NCBI RefSeq assembly: GCF_022808985.1
Contig: NZ_JAKZFT010000003.1
Span: 124,001 to 188,000, forward strand
Reading direction: 5' to 3'
Length of the DNA stretch: 64,000 bases
Origin: Geotalea sp. SG265
GTDB taxonomy: Bacteria > Desulfobacterota > Desulfuromonadia > Geobacterales > Geobacteraceae
This document shows, one piece after another, positions 15,184 through 24,501 of the stretch. Position 1 is the first letter of the stretch. The number at the start of each line of letters is the position of its first letter. The notes below the pieces were generated by a model. It was given only the letters and a program-made list of their open reading frames with translations, made no database searches and was not told the origin of the DNA. The position numbers and the translations under genes were made by a program.

Positions 15184-16173
15184 ATGACCATTAATCTTGA
15201 CCTATTGGCTGACCGCATTGGAAATGGAGGCACCATCACCCGGGAAGAGGCGCTGCAGCTTGCCGATCTGAGCGGGTCCGCCCTGTTTCCACTTTTTTGC
15301 GCCGCAAACCGCATCAAGGAGCATTTCGTAGGGGACAAAGTATTCCTCTGTTCCATCATCAATGCCAAATCGGGCCGCTGCCCCGAAAACTGCTCATTTT
15401 GCGCCCAATCGGCACACCATAGAACCGACGCCCCAGTCTATTCGTTGATCGACGAAGAACGTATGGTCGCCTGCGCCAAAGAAGCCGAAAAAAGCGGCTC
15501 ATCCTGCTACGGCATCATAACCAGCGGCACCTCGGTCAAAAAGGGGGACGAACTGGACCGGATCTGCAATGCGGTACGCCGCATCCGTCGGGAGACGGGA
15601 ATCACCCCATCCTGTTCCCTGGGCATCATTGACGCTGAAACGGCATCTGCCCTCGTGGCAGCCGGAGTGGAAACATATCACCACAACCTGGAAACCGCCC
15701 GCAGTTTTTTCCCCAACGTCTGCACCACCCATGACTACGAGGAAGATGTGGAAACGGTACGTGTGGCAAAACAGGCGGGACTGAAGGTGTGCTGCGGGGG
15801 GATCTTCGGCCTCGGCGAAAGCGCGGCCCAGAGAATCGAGATGGCCTTTACCCTCCGGGAACTTGATGTTGACTCCATTCCCCTCAACTTCCTCAACCCC
15901 ATCCCCGGCACCAGGCTCGAAGGGGCCCACAACATCACCCCCATGGAATGCCTGCAGACCATCGCCCTCTTCCGTCTGATTCTCCCCACGAAGCGAATTT
16001 CCATCTGCGGGGGGAGAGAGAAGAACCTCCGCGACCTGCAGTCGTGGATTTTCTTTGCCGGTGCCAGCGGCACAATGATCGGCAACTACCTGACCACCAC
16101 CGGCCGGGCAGCCGAAGAAGACTGGCAGATGCTCAAGGACCTGAACCTCTCGGTGGCAAACTGCTGCGATTAG
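15184..16173 (+). CDS. bioB: biotin synthase
   Basis: Radical SAM enzyme that inserts sulfur into dethiobiotin to form biotin; 329 residues. The radical SAM cluster motif CPENCSFC is at residues 66-73 (Cys66, Cys70, Cys73) and further conserved cysteines, for example in KVCCGGIFGLGES, suit the sacrificial [2Fe-2S] cluster. I chose the ATG at 15184 (MTINLDLLADRIG) because GGAGG lies 8 bases upstream; the in-frame ATG at 15154 lies inside the promoter. It is followed by bioD 28 bp later. No bioF, bioA or birA lies in the window. Confidence 0.97.
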   Translation: MTINLDLLADRIGNGGTITREEALQLADLSGSALFPLFCAANRIKEHFVGDKVFLCSIINAKSGRCPENCSFCAQSAHHRTDAPVYSLIDEERMVACAKEAEKSGSSCYGIITSGTSVKKGDELDRICNAVRRIRRETGITPSCSLGIIDAETASALVAAGVETYHHNLETARSFFPNVCTTHDYEEDVETVRVAKQAGLKVCCGGIFGLGESAAQRIEMAFTLRELDVDSIPLNFLNPIPGTRLEGAHNITPMECLQTIALFRLILPTKRISICGGREKNLRDLQSWIFFAGASGTMIGNYLTTTGRAAEEDWQMLKDLNLSVANCCD

Positions 16174-16201
16174 CGGCATTTATGTCAATGGAGGCCGAAG
16201 A

Positions 16202-16927
16202 ATGGCATTGAATAAGGGAATATTCATTACCGGTACCGATACCGGTGTGGGCAAAACCATAGTCTCGGCTGTGATAGCGCGACTTCTAAGTAACAGAGGA
16301 TTGTCGGTCGGAGTCATGAAGCCGGTTACCAGTGGCTGCATCCAGGTGGGGAGCAATCTGATTTCCGAAGATGCGGAATTACTGAAGTGGGCAGTGCATG
16401 CCCGGGAAAGCGACCCGGACGTGACCCCATACCTGCTCAGGGAACCATTGGCCCCCTCGATGGCCGCCGAACGGGACAAGGTCCGTATCGATTTTTCGGC
16501 AATCAAGGCTGCCTATGAGCGGCTGGCGGCTAAATACGACTTTGTCATCGTCGAAGGTGCGGGGGGGCTGATGGTACCCCTGGCCGGAGGACTCTTGACT
16601 GCAGACCTGATCAACTATCTGGGTCTGCCGTTGATCGTTGTCGCCAGGCCCAACCTGGGCACTGTCAACCACACCCTGCTCACCACCTTCGCCGCCCGGC
16701 AGATGGGCATCCCCGTCCGGGGGATCATCGTCAACAATTATCCCGCTATTCCAGATACCGCCGAGGAATATGCACCACACCTGCTCGGTTCCCTTTCCGG
16801 TGCTCCGCTCCTGGGGGTCTTCCCGAGAAGCGAGAGCCTCGACCAGCATGCCCTGGTGCAGGAACTGGTTACGACCCTTGAAGCCGACCCGGCAACGGCA
16901 CTGATGCTGCGCGAGATCGGCATCTGA
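16202..16927 (+). CDS. bioD: dethiobiotin synthetase
   Basis: ATP-dependent carboxylase that closes the ureido ring of dethiobiotin from 7,8-diaminopelargonic acid and CO2. The P-loop GTDTGVGKT is at residues 11-19, KPVTSG (substrate-binding lysine) at about 39-44, and VEGAGGLMVPL follows near residue 117. The length of 241 residues is normal for the family. It forms an operon with bioB under the BirA operator. Confidence 0.96.
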   Translation: MALNKGIFITGTDTGVGKTIVSAVIARLLSNRGLSVGVMKPVTSGCIQVGSNLISEDAELLKWAVHARESDPDVTPYLLREPLAPSMAAERDKVRIDFSAIKAAYERLAAKYDFVIVEGAGGLMVPLAGGLLTADLINYLGLPLIVVARPNLGTVNHTLLTTFAARQMGIPVRGIIVNNYPAIPDTAEEYAPHLLGSLSGAPLLGVFPRSESLDQHALVQELVTTLEADPATALMLREIGI

Positions 16928-16948
16928 ACCGATTAATTCATACAGCAT

Positions 16949-16974
16949 AAAAAAAAGGGGCCGTCACCGGCCCC
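16949..16974 (-). terminator. intrinsic terminator (best on the minus strand)
   Basis: GGGGCCG-TCAC-CGGCCCC (16957-16974) is a perfect 7-bp stem. An A-run at 16949-16956 becomes a T-run on the minus strand, so it terminates the 17006-17419 gene well. It can also serve bioD on the plus strand, where the U-tract is poor. Confidence 0.8.
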
Positions 16975-17005
16975 ATCAACAGCTGCAATCCCTCCTACAA
17001 AATCC

Positions 17006-17419
17006 TCAGAAGGTTCCCCGTAGAAATTCAGCCATAACAACTACAGGGGTTTTTCCTCTCGAATTGGTTTCCTTGATGTCTGGCATAATGGTCGGCATGG
17101 CGAATTTCACCTTGCCGTCTTCAACTTCCATCAGGGAGCGGGTCGCCTTGACGACACCGTAACCTGCGCCAAGAAGGGCTCCAGCCGCAGCGCCATATGC
17201 CAGACGGTCAACGTGGTCTGCCGGATGTCTGGTAAAGGCAAGCAGGGCGCCGCCGACCACCGTTCCGGCCAAACCTCCATAGATTGAATTGGTGAATATC
17301 TCTTTGAAGGGGTTTCTTTCCAGGGTCTTGTGATCATCCGCAGCAAAGGAGGGGACGGCAGCAATTATCGTCAGCAGAACTGCCGTCAGCAGAAGGGTAA
17401 ATGTTCTTAGTCTCTTCAT
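17006..17419 (-). CDS. exported small protein with glycine-zipper segments, function unknown
   Basis: I do not recognise a named family. The 137-residue product has an N-terminal signal peptide (MKRLRTFTLLLTAVLL…PSFA, about 26 residues). Two glycine/alanine-rich hydrophobic segments follow, GGLAGTVVGGALLAF and YGAAAGALLGAGYGV, which resemble glycine-zipper membrane-associating segments. The C-terminal 45 residues are hydrophilic. GGGAG precedes the ATG and a strong terminator follows the stop, so it is a real single gene. It could be an outer-membrane or periplasmic protein; no more can be said. Confidence 0.7.
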   Translation of the reverse strand: MKRLRTFTLLLTAVLLTIIAAVPSFAADDHKTLERNPFKEIFTNSIYGGLAGTVVGGALLAFTRHPADHVDRLAYGAAAGALLGAGYGVVKATRSLMEVEDGKVKFAMPTIMPDIKETNSRGKTPVVVMAEFLRGTF

Positions 17420-17678
17420 TTTTCGCTCCCGGGATTATCCAAACAGTCACATGGCAGCAATATCCGAACCAAATCTGATTAATGCAGCCACTCGGCTGAT
17501 ATTATTGTTGAGCACATCTCGGAAGATACGCAGGTTTCGGTTCGATGAAAGGCTGAACGGGAGAATCGGAACGGGTCCGACATGGAACAGTTGTACCTGA
17601 TGGAGAGTAATGTTGATGTGATAAGGGGCACCGGAAAGCGAAAGTAAGCCATTTGGAGGTGAGAGTGTTGCAAATTTG

Positions 17679-20306
17679 CTACATTTTCTTCAACTTGTGC
17701 CTGACCAGCTCCAGTTCCTCTTTCCGGCTGGTGACCTTGCCATCAAGCCGCGCCTTCAGCACCAGGTCGAGCAGCTCCCGGTAGACAGGCCCCGGCGGCA
17801 CATGCAGGCGTCGCAGATCATGACCGGTGATGAAACAGCGGATGTTCTGCAGCTTGGTGAAATAGAGTGAGAGCCATTTCTTGACCTCATCGCTGCCGGT
17901 TTTTGACATCAGGTAGAGCAGGACTTCCACTGGGAGATCTTTCAGCAGGAAAAAGACCTCGCTGTTTGCCATGGTGCCGTTCCTGACAGCCTTTTTTTCC
18001 ATGGCTGCCAAAGCCTCCTCTCCCTGACTGCGGGTCTCGAACAGCTTCTCCCGGTAGTGCTCGCTGACCGAAAGCCTCGTACAGGTCCCCCACAGCTGGT
18101 CATGGGTCAACGATTCGCACAGGACAAGGAAATATACTGCCCAGCGTTCATAGGAGCGGTCGAGGAAGAGAAGATCGAACCAGGTGAGGATCCTGCGGGA
18201 TTCTTCCAGCAGGATCCGCGTCCGGCTCGTCAATTCCAGCACAGGATGGATGAAGCGGAGCAGGCCGAAGGACGCCATGCGTTCGATGGCTTTGATGGGC
18301 TCCTTTTCCCGCAGGATATGGACCAGCTCAGCCAGAAGCCGTTTCCCCCCCAGTTTTTCGAGGAAATCCATCTTCACCGCATTTTTGATGAGATTCTCCG
18401 TGTGCTTGGCAATGGTGAAATTGAGCCGTTGCTCGAAGCGGATGGCCCGGAAAACGCGGGTCGGATCTTCCACGAAGGAAAGGTTGTGCAGCACCCGGAT
18501 CAAGCGATCCTGCAAGTCCCGTTGGGCACCGAAAAAATCGAGCATGACACCGAAATGAGATTCGTTAAGCCTGATGGCGAGAGTATTGATGGTGAAATCG
18601 CGGCGGTAAAGATCCATTTTAAGCGAGGAACGCTCGACGGTAGGCAGGGCCCCTGGAGAAACGTAATACTCCAACCTCGTGCTGGCCACATCGATCTTGA
18701 AGCCGTCGGGAAAGACAATGACCGCCGTGCCGAATTTATCGTGGCTCTTGACCCGGCAGCCGAACCGGCCGGCAAAGGTTTCGGCAAAGAGGATGCCGTC
18801 ACCTTCCACCGTAACATCCACGTCCAGGTTGGGCACATACATCAAGAGGTCCCTGACGAATCCCCCCACTGCGTAGACCGGCACGTCGAGGCTGTCCCCC
18901 ACCGTGCCCAGATCGTGCAGTATCTGTAGAATCCGCGGAGTCAGGGTTCTGCCCATGAGCCCCCGCATCTCCTTGCTCTTCATGGGCACGGGGGCCCGGG
19001 CGAGATCGTAAAGATCCTCGCCGTTGTGCATATAGCGCAAGATATCGGTGCGTGTCACGACCCCTGCCAGCCGGCCGTCGTCGAGGACCGGGACCAGGCG
19101 CCGGTTGCGCCCGATCATGTAGTCCTGGATCTCCTTGATGCCGGTGCCGGGGGTGGCGGTCATGAATTCCGAATGCATGTAATCGGTAACCGGCACCTGG
19201 CCCAGGTTGTGGTATAGTGATTTTTCCACAATACGCCGGGAGATGATGCCTGCCAGGCGGCCATCTTTCACTACCGGCAGGGCGTTGACATTGTAGCGGG
19301 TCAGCATCTCCCTGGCCTCTTCCATGGTTGCCCCGGCGTCGATGGTTTTTACCGGAGAGGACATGATGTCTCCGGCCGTCCGTCTCGGGTTGACCCTCGC
19401 CCGCAGGACTTTTTCCAGCTTCTCCAGTACCTGGATGACGGTCAGGTCCTTAACGGCAGCCGAAGCGGCAGACGCATGGCCGCCCCCGCCGAATTCCTGA
19501 AGGATTTCGCTGACATTGACCTCGGAAATCCTGCTCCTGGCAACAATGTAAACCCGGCTCGCCATGCCGACGACGACAAAAAGAGCTTCAAGATTTTCCA
19601 TATCCCGCATCATGTGGGCAAGGACGGCAATGTCGCCGATGTAATAATCCACCGACGCCTGGGCGATGGAGATTTCCACCCCGTGAAGCTCTGTGGTTTT
19701 CAAGGACTTGAGCAGGTCGTTCAACAGTGAAACCTGTTCAGCGGTCAGTTCCTGGGTAATGAAATCGGCAACCGTGTTGAGACTGGCCCCGTGCTCCAGC
19801 AGCCAGGCCGCGGCATGGAAATCTTCAGTCGTGGTGGAGGGAAAGATGAGGCTGCCGGTATCCTCGTAGATGCCGAGCATCATCAGGGTCGCTTCGGTGG
19901 GGTTCACCTCCACCCCCTGTTCACGCAGAAGTGAGGTAAGGATGGTGGTGGAAGAGCCGCTGGCGCGGATGACGCCGCCGGTGGGGACAATGTCTCCGGA
20001 CGATTCGGGATGGTGATCGTAGATGTGGATTTCCAACCCGGGACGGTGCAGGATTTCGGCGAACCTGCCGATGCGCGAGGAGTGCTGGCAATCGACGATG
20101 ATCAGGCGGGTGATGGCCGTTAGGTCCACATCCTTCAACCTGGTGAAATTAAGGGCATAACCGGTGGACTTGAGGAAAAAGTCGCGCATGCTTTTTTCCT
20201 GGGCTCCGGAAAAAACCATCAGCGCGTCGGGATAGAGTATCTTGGCCGCAACCATCGCCCCTAGGCAATCGAAATCCGCATTTACGTGGGTGGTAATGAC
20301 CTCCAT
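17679..20306 (-). CDS. DHH-CBS-tRNA nucleotidyltransferase fusion (probable A-adding enzyme)
   Basis: An 875-residue fusion. Residues about 1-300 form a DHH/DHHA1 phosphoesterase-like domain (HVNADFDCLGAM, then DHHPES). About 310-430 is a pair of CBS domains. The rest is a class II poly(A) polymerase/tRNA nucleotidyltransferase with AVGGFVRDLLM and the DVDVTVEGDG (DxD) motif near 480-505. The same architecture is the A-adding enzyme in Aquifex, and Geobacter is known to split CC- and A-adding among several enzymes. All six tRNA genes in this window encode CCA, so the role here would be 3'-end repair. Its start overlaps the upstream gene's stop by one base (TGATG). Confidence 0.9.
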   Translation of the reverse strand: MEVITTHVNADFDCLGAMVAAKILYPDALMVFSGAQEKSMRDFFLKSTGYALNFTRLKDVDLTAITRLIIVDCQHSSRIGRFAEILHRPGLEIHIYDHHPESSGDIVPTGGVIRASGSSTTILTSLLREQGVEVNPTEATLMMLGIYEDTGSLIFPSTTTEDFHAAAWLLEHGASLNTVADFITQELTAEQVSLLNDLLKSLKTTELHGVEISIAQASVDYYIGDIAVLAHMMRDMENLEALFVVVGMASRVYIVARSRISEVNVSEILQEFGGGGHASAASAAVKDLTVIQVLEKLEKVLRARVNPRRTAGDIMSSPVKTIDAGATMEEAREMLTRYNVNALPVVKDGRLAGIISRRIVEKSLYHNLGQVPVTDYMHSEFMTATPGTGIKEIQDYMIGRNRRLVPVLDDGRLAGVVTRTDILRYMHNGEDLYDLARAPVPMKSKEMRGLMGRTLTPRILQILHDLGTVGDSLDVPVYAVGGFVRDLLMYVPNLDVDVTVEGDGILFAETFAGRFGCRVKSHDKFGTAVIVFPDGFKIDVASTRLEYYVSPGALPTVERSSLKMDLYRRDFTINTLAIRLNESHFGVMLDFFGAQRDLQDRLIRVLHNLSFVEDPTRVFRAIRFEQRLNFTIAKHTENLIKNAVKMDFLEKLGGKRLLAELVHILREKEPIKAIERMASFGLLRFIHPVLELTSRTRILLEESRRILTWFDLLFLDRSYERWAVYFLVLCESLTHDQLWGTCTRLSVSEHYREKLFETRSQGEEALAAMEKKAVRNGTMANSEVFFLLKDLPVEVLLYLMSKTGSDEVKKWLSLYFTKLQNIRCFITGHDLRRLHVPPGPVYRELLDLVLKARLDGKVTSRKEELELVRHKLKKM

Positions 20307-21109
20307 CAGATTACCGTCATGGCAGCATAGGCGACAACCTGGCGGTTATCCCCCGTAACATCGCCGCTGGTGGCATAACGGACCAGCCTGGCCGTCGTTG
20401 CTCCCAGGCTCTTGGCGGCCACGAGCATCACCGTTGCCGGAACGGCACCGCACATAGTGACGTCCTTTTCCCGGCAGACCTGCAGCAGTCCTTCTCCATC
20501 GAGGGAAAGCGCCTTCTCCAGCGCCTGCTCGTCCTTCTTTTTTGCAGCAGCGGCGGACTCGTAATGGGACATGTCGCTGCTGGCCACGATCAGGACTTCC
20601 TTGTCGTATTCCCGTATGGCTGCGGCAATGCCCGAGCCGAGGATCTGACAGCTCTTGAAATCGCCGAAACCGAGGCAAAGGGGGACAACGGTCACGTCCG
20701 GGCGGAGAAACTGGAGAAAGGGAAGTTGCACCTCAAGGGAGTGCTCGAAAAGGTGTGCCTTGTGATCGGCCTCGACCAGGGGAGCATGCTTTCTGATAAG
20801 CCCCGCCAGGACGCTGTCGATGGGGACACTCCCCAGAGGGGTCTGCCAGCTCCCCTCGGGAAAAAGGGCGGCCCGGGCGCCGATGCCGTGATGATTGGGG
20901 CCGAGGATGACGACAGTCGGGGGAATCCTCACCTGGCCGAACAGCGCGCCGGCCACGGCACCGGAATACATGTAGCCCGCATGGGGAGATATGACCCCCA
21001 GGGCCTTTTCCCTCTCCGGTGCTGCCACGACCATGGATTGAAGCTGAGCGCGCAGTTTGTCGGGATTGTCGGTGTAGAACTGACCTGCCACTGCCGGCTG
21101 ACGAATCAT
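20306..21109 (-). CDS. AmmeMemoRadiSam system protein B (Memo-like)
   Basis: A 267-residue Memo family protein related to extradiol dioxygenases. Typical features are the start MIRQPAVAGQFYTDNPDKL, the SPHAGYMYSG segment, LGPNHHG and the SSDMSHY motif, which supply the metal-like site histidines. The prokaryotic family is linked with AMMECR1-like and radical SAM partners; neither lies in the window, so this copy stands alone. A GGGAGG site precedes the ATG. It overlaps the nucleotidyltransferase gene by one base and follows scpB by 86 bp. Confidence 0.88.
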   Translation of the reverse strand: MIRQPAVAGQFYTDNPDKLRAQLQSMVVAAPEREKALGVISPHAGYMYSGAVAGALFGQVRIPPTVVILGPNHHGIGARAALFPEGSWQTPLGSVPIDSVLAGLIRKHAPLVEADHKAHLFEHSLEVQLPFLQFLRPDVTVVPLCLGFGDFKSCQILGSGIAAAIREYDKEVLIVASSDMSHYESAAAAKKKDEQALEKALSLDGEGLLQVCREKDVTMCGAVPATVMLVAAKSLGATTARLVRYATSGDVTGDNRQVVAYAAMTVI

Positions 21110-21195
21110 GGCGCCTCCCGTTGCTGGATATCCCCGGTTCCATGAACCGGCAGATCAAGAGAATAGTACCACAAGTGCCGGATACCGCCAGCCTG

Positions 21196-21780
21196 CTATT
21201 GATCAGACTCTCCCGGCTCATCCAGAGGCAGGTCCTGCTGGGCGGAAAAGGCATCCGTGGGGGCCAGTTCCTGGATCTCCTTCAGGGAAGGGAGGCTGGA
21301 GAGGTCCTTCAGGTTGAACATTTCTAGGAATTCCCTGCTGGTGCCGTAAATGAGGGGCTTGCCCGGAATGTCCTTCTTGCCGAGGATCTTCAGGAGCTTT
21401 TTCTCCAGCAGGGTCTTGACGACGCCGCCCGAATCGACGCCGCGCAGGTATTCTATTTCGGCACGGGTGATGGGCTGGCGGTAGGCGATGATCGCCAGGG
21501 TCTCCAGAGCCGACTGGCTGAACTTGGTTGTCTTGCTGCGGGTCAGACGACGGAGGTAATCGGCATTCTCCGGCCGGCTGCGGAGCTGGTATCCACCCGC
21601 CACCTCGACCAGAACGATCCCCCGTGCCGATTCCCGGTATTCATCCACCAACTGCTCCAGCGCCGTCCGGATCTCCGGCCGTTCGTGCTCTTCGAGCACG
21701 CCGCAGAGCTTGTCCAGAGAGACCGGCTGATCCGAAACAAAAATCAGGCTCTCGACTATGGATTTAAGATTTACCGACAT
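21196..21780 (-). CDS. scpB: segregation and condensation protein B
   Basis: A 194-residue winged-helix kleisin partner that joins ScpA and SMC in the bacterial condensin complex for chromosome segregation. The sequence begins MSVNLKSIVESLIFVSDQPV and contains LETLAIIAYRQPITRAEIEYLRGVDSGG in pieces typical of ScpB. I chose the ATG at 21780, with AAGGGA 6 bases upstream; it lies 17 bases inside the end of scpA, so the two are translationally coupled. A longer reading from 21831 would overlap scpA further. Confidence 0.93.
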   Translation of the reverse strand: MSVNLKSIVESLIFVSDQPVSLDKLCGVLEEHERPEIRTALEQLVDEYRESARGIVLVEVAGGYQLRSRPENADYLRRLTRSKTTKFSQSALETLAIIAYRQPITRAEIEYLRGVDSGGVVKTLLEKKLLKILGKKDIPGKPLIYGTSREFLEMFNLKDLSSLPSLKEIQELAPTDAFSAQQDLPLDEPGESDQ

Positions 21781-22570
21781 GGATATTCCCTTCTTCATCT
21801 TCCACAGCGTCCCCATCGCCGGAGACCGCAACGGGCATGATCCAGATGGTGCCCCTGTCCCTGGCCTGGGTAATCCTGATCATCTTCAGCTTGCACAGCT
21901 CAAGAATGGCAAGGAAGGTGATGACCAGTCCGTCCCGGGTAACATCGCCGATGAAAAGGGACTCGAAGGCAACCGCTTCCTCCCCTTCCAGCAGGGCTAA
22001 GACCTCGGCAATCCGGTCGGCGATGGAGAGGCCGTCCGCCCCCACCTCGTGAAAGCTGTCCGGCGACACTTTGGCCAGCACGCGCTGGAAAGCCTCGATG
22101 AGTTCGAACAGCTCCACCTCCGCAGGCTCTTCCTCTATTTCAAAGGACGCCAACTCCGGGGCGGAAAACTTGCGGGCAAAGAGGTCCCGGCCGAGCAATT
22201 CGCACTGACCGAGGGTAATGGCGGCTTCCTTGTACTTCTGATATTCCAGGAGCCGGCGCACAAGCTCTGCCCGTGGGTCTTCCTCTTCCTCCTCGTTTTC
22301 CTCTTCGGCGGTCACAGGCAGGAGCATCTTCGACTTGATCTGGAGAAGGGTAGCGGCCATGACAAGAAATTCACCGGCAATATCCAGATTCAGATCCTTC
22401 ATCAGGTCCAGGTAATCCAGATACTGCCGGGTTATGGCGGCGATGGGGATGTTGTAGATATCGACTTCGTTCTTCTTGATCAGATGGAGAAGCAGGTCCA
22501 GGGGGCCCTCGAACTCCTCGATATTGACCTGGTAGGATGCGTTGGCGGCAAAGAGGGAGTTTTCAGTCAT
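21764..22570 (-). CDS. scpA: segregation and condensation protein A
   Basis: The kleisin subunit of condensin, 268 residues. The N-terminal helical domain carries VNIEEFEGPLDLLLHLIKKN (residues about 15-34), the SMC-binding signature of the family, then an acidic central linker (EEENEEEEEDPRAE) and a C-terminal winged-helix domain. It overlaps scpB by 17 bases and follows trpS by 15 bp. Confidence 0.94.
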   Translation of the reverse strand: MTENSLFAANASYQVNIEEFEGPLDLLLHLIKKNEVDIYNIPIAAITRQYLDYLDLMKDLNLDIAGEFLVMAATLLQIKSKMLLPVTAEEENEEEEEDPRAELVRRLLEYQKYKEAAITLGQCELLGRDLFARKFSAPELASFEIEEEPAEVELFELIEAFQRVLAKVSPDSFHEVGADGLSIADRIAEVLALLEGEEAVAFESLFIGDVTRDGLVITFLAILELCKLKMIRITQARDRGTIWIMPVAVSGDGDAVEDEEGNIHVGKS

Positions 22571-22585
22571 AAAGTCGAGTCTTCC

Positions 22586-23569
22586 CTATACCTTCAGGGC
22601 CGCCCTGACCTCTTCCATGGTTTTACTCGCTTCTTCGGCAGCCTTGACGGCCCCCTTGGCCAAAACCTCGTCGATGTATTGCGGCTGCTGTGACAGCTCC
22701 TCCCGGCGGCTGCGGAATGGAGCCAGGGTGTCGATCATGCACTGGGCGAGGATCTTCTTACAGTCAACACAGCCGATCTGGGCACTGCGGCAGGCACTGA
22801 CGATTTCGGTCCGTTTCTCCTCGCTCACATAGAGGCTGTGCAGGGTGAAGGCCACGCAGCGATCCGGCTCCCCGGGATCCTTGCGCAGCGGGCGTTGGGC
22901 ATCGGTCACCATGGACATGACCTTTTTCCGAGTCTCTTCGGCAGTATCGGAAAGGAAAATGGCATTGCCGTAAGACTTGCTCATCTTGCGCCCGTCCAGC
23001 CCCACCACCTTGGGGGTCTCGGTAAGCAGCGCAGCAGGCTCGGGGAAGACCTCGCCATAGAGATAGTTGAACCGCCGGGCGATCTCCCGGGTAAGCTCCA
23101 GGTGGGGGATCTGGTCCTGACCGACCGGAACCCTCGCCGATTTATAGACGATGATGTCGGCAGCCATCAGCACCGGATAACCAAGAAATCCGAAGGTGGA
23201 AAGGTCCTTGGTGGTAAGATTTTCCTGCATCTCTTTATAGGTGGGATTGCGTTCCAGCCACGAGACGGGGGTGATCATGGAGAGGACCAGGTTCAGTTCC
23301 GCGTGCTGCGGCACCCGGCTCTGGATAAAGACCGTGCTCTTCTCCGGATCGATGCCAAAGGCGAGCCAGTCGAGCACCATGTCGCGGATATTGTCCCTGA
23401 TCCCTTCCGTATTGGCGTATTCGGTGGTCAGCGAATGCCAGTCGGCAGCAAAGAAGAAACATTCGAATTCCTGCTGCAGCTGGAGCCAGTTAGAAAGCAC
23501 GCCGTGGTAATGGCCCAGGTGCAGCTTTCCGGTCGGTCTCATGCCGCTGACGATACGTTTGTTTTTCAT
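22586..23569 (-). CDS. trpS: tryptophanyl-tRNA synthetase
   Basis: Class I aminoacyl-tRNA synthetase, 327 residues, normal for TrpRS. The HIGH-type motif is GKLHLGHYHG at residues 14-23 (preceded by SGMRPT) and the KMSKS motif is GRKMSKSYGN near residue 195. AAGGAG precedes the ATG. It lies between the M50 protease gene and scpA in a long same-strand run. No tryptophan leader peptide or T-box is visible upstream. Confidence 0.97.
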   Translation of the reverse strand: MKNKRIVSGMRPTGKLHLGHYHGVLSNWLQLQQEFECFFFAADWHSLTTEYANTEGIRDNIRDMVLDWLAFGIDPEKSTVFIQSRVPQHAELNLVLSMITPVSWLERNPTYKEMQENLTTKDLSTFGFLGYPVLMAADIIVYKSARVPVGQDQIPHLELTREIARRFNYLYGEVFPEPAALLTETPKVVGLDGRKMSKSYGNAIFLSDTAEETRKKVMSMVTDAQRPLRKDPGEPDRCVAFTLHSLYVSEEKRTEIVSACRSAQIGCVDCKKILAQCMIDTLAPFRSRREELSQQPQYIDEVLAKGAVKAAEEASKTMEEVRAALKV

Positions 23570-23610
23570 GTGGTACTGCTCCTTTGGAAGATTTGTACAC
23601 CAACCCCACC

Positions 23611-24291
23611 TCAGCGCATCAGCAGACTGGTGACGCTGAAGACGAGGCTGCTTTGCGGCCCTGCCAGGAGGTGTACACCGGCGCTCAACACCGGCATCAG
23701 CACATGGCTGAAAATATCGGTAAAAAAGACCAGGGCGATGATAATGATCATGCCGTACGGTTCAAGCCGGGAAAAGGCCTCGGACTGCCGGTACGGCAGT
23801 AGCCCCACGGCAACCCGCCCGCCGTCCAGCGGCGGCATGGGTATCAGGTTGAAAATGGCCAGCAGCAGATTGATGTAGACGGAGAAACCGAGCATTAGCG
23901 CCACCGGTTCCATGAACATCCGGAATCCGGGGATGGCTGCCCCATCGAAAGTAAGAGCGGCAAGGGCTCGCAGGGCCAGGGCAGACACCGCTGCCAGAAT
24001 GAAATTGGTAATGGGGCCGGCTGCGGCTACCCAGACCATGTCACCTTTCGGATGCCTCAAGTTGTTGAAGTTGACCGGCACCGGCTTCGCCCAACCGATG
24101 CCGACGATGAAGATCATCAGTGTCCCGAAGATGTCCAGGTGTTTCAAGGGGTTAAGGGTCAACCGCCCCATCTGGCGGGCGGTATTGTCGCCGAACTTGT
24201 CGGCAATGAAGCCGTGGGAGACCTCGTGGCAGGTAATGGCCATCAGCGCCGGAACGAGCATTATGGACAGCTTGAGGAAAAAAGACTCCAT
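23611..24291 (-). CDS. M50-family (site-2-protease-like) membrane metalloprotease
   Basis: A 226-residue integral membrane protein with about five or six hydrophobic segments. The zinc motif HEVSH is at residues 22-26, and the second motif NLIPMPPLDGGR near residues 163-174 supplies the third ligand aspartate. It is the short form without PDZ or CBS domains, as in the FtsH-independent YwhC-like group. Its substrate is unknown. It is the first gene of the M50-trpS-scpA-scpB run and is divergent from tex. Confidence 0.9.
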   Translation of the reverse strand: MESFFLKLSIMLVPALMAITCHEVSHGFIADKFGDNTARQMGRLTLNPLKHLDIFGTLMIFIVGIGWAKPVPVNFNNLRHPKGDMVWVAAAGPITNFILAAVSALALRALAALTFDGAAIPGFRMFMEPVALMLGFSVYINLLLAIFNLIPMPPLDGGRVAVGLLPYRQSEAFSRLEPYGMIIIIALVFFTDIFSHVLMPVLSAGVHLLAGPQSSLVFSVTSLLMR

Positions 24292-24501
24292 GGAGGTCCT
24301 GTTCGTACGAAAGTGAAAGAAGCCTGTAGTTTCTAGCAGATAAAGGGAGGAAAGTCAACGACGGCGCTGTTTTCTGGCGGTTTTCCTTCACCGGGCGCTG
24401 CCGGGATGAAATAATTTTTGCTTGCCCGGTTCCGATAAAACGTGTATCAATTTTGCCTTTTCACAAAGGTATCCAGATTCATAACCGGAAGGAAATCAGA
24501 T

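Noticed and set aside
17479-17673. 64-residue open frame on the minus strand in the 17420-17678 gap
   Set aside because: No ribosome-binding site, no family signature and an odd composition. I see no RNA gene or strong hairpin in this gap either.
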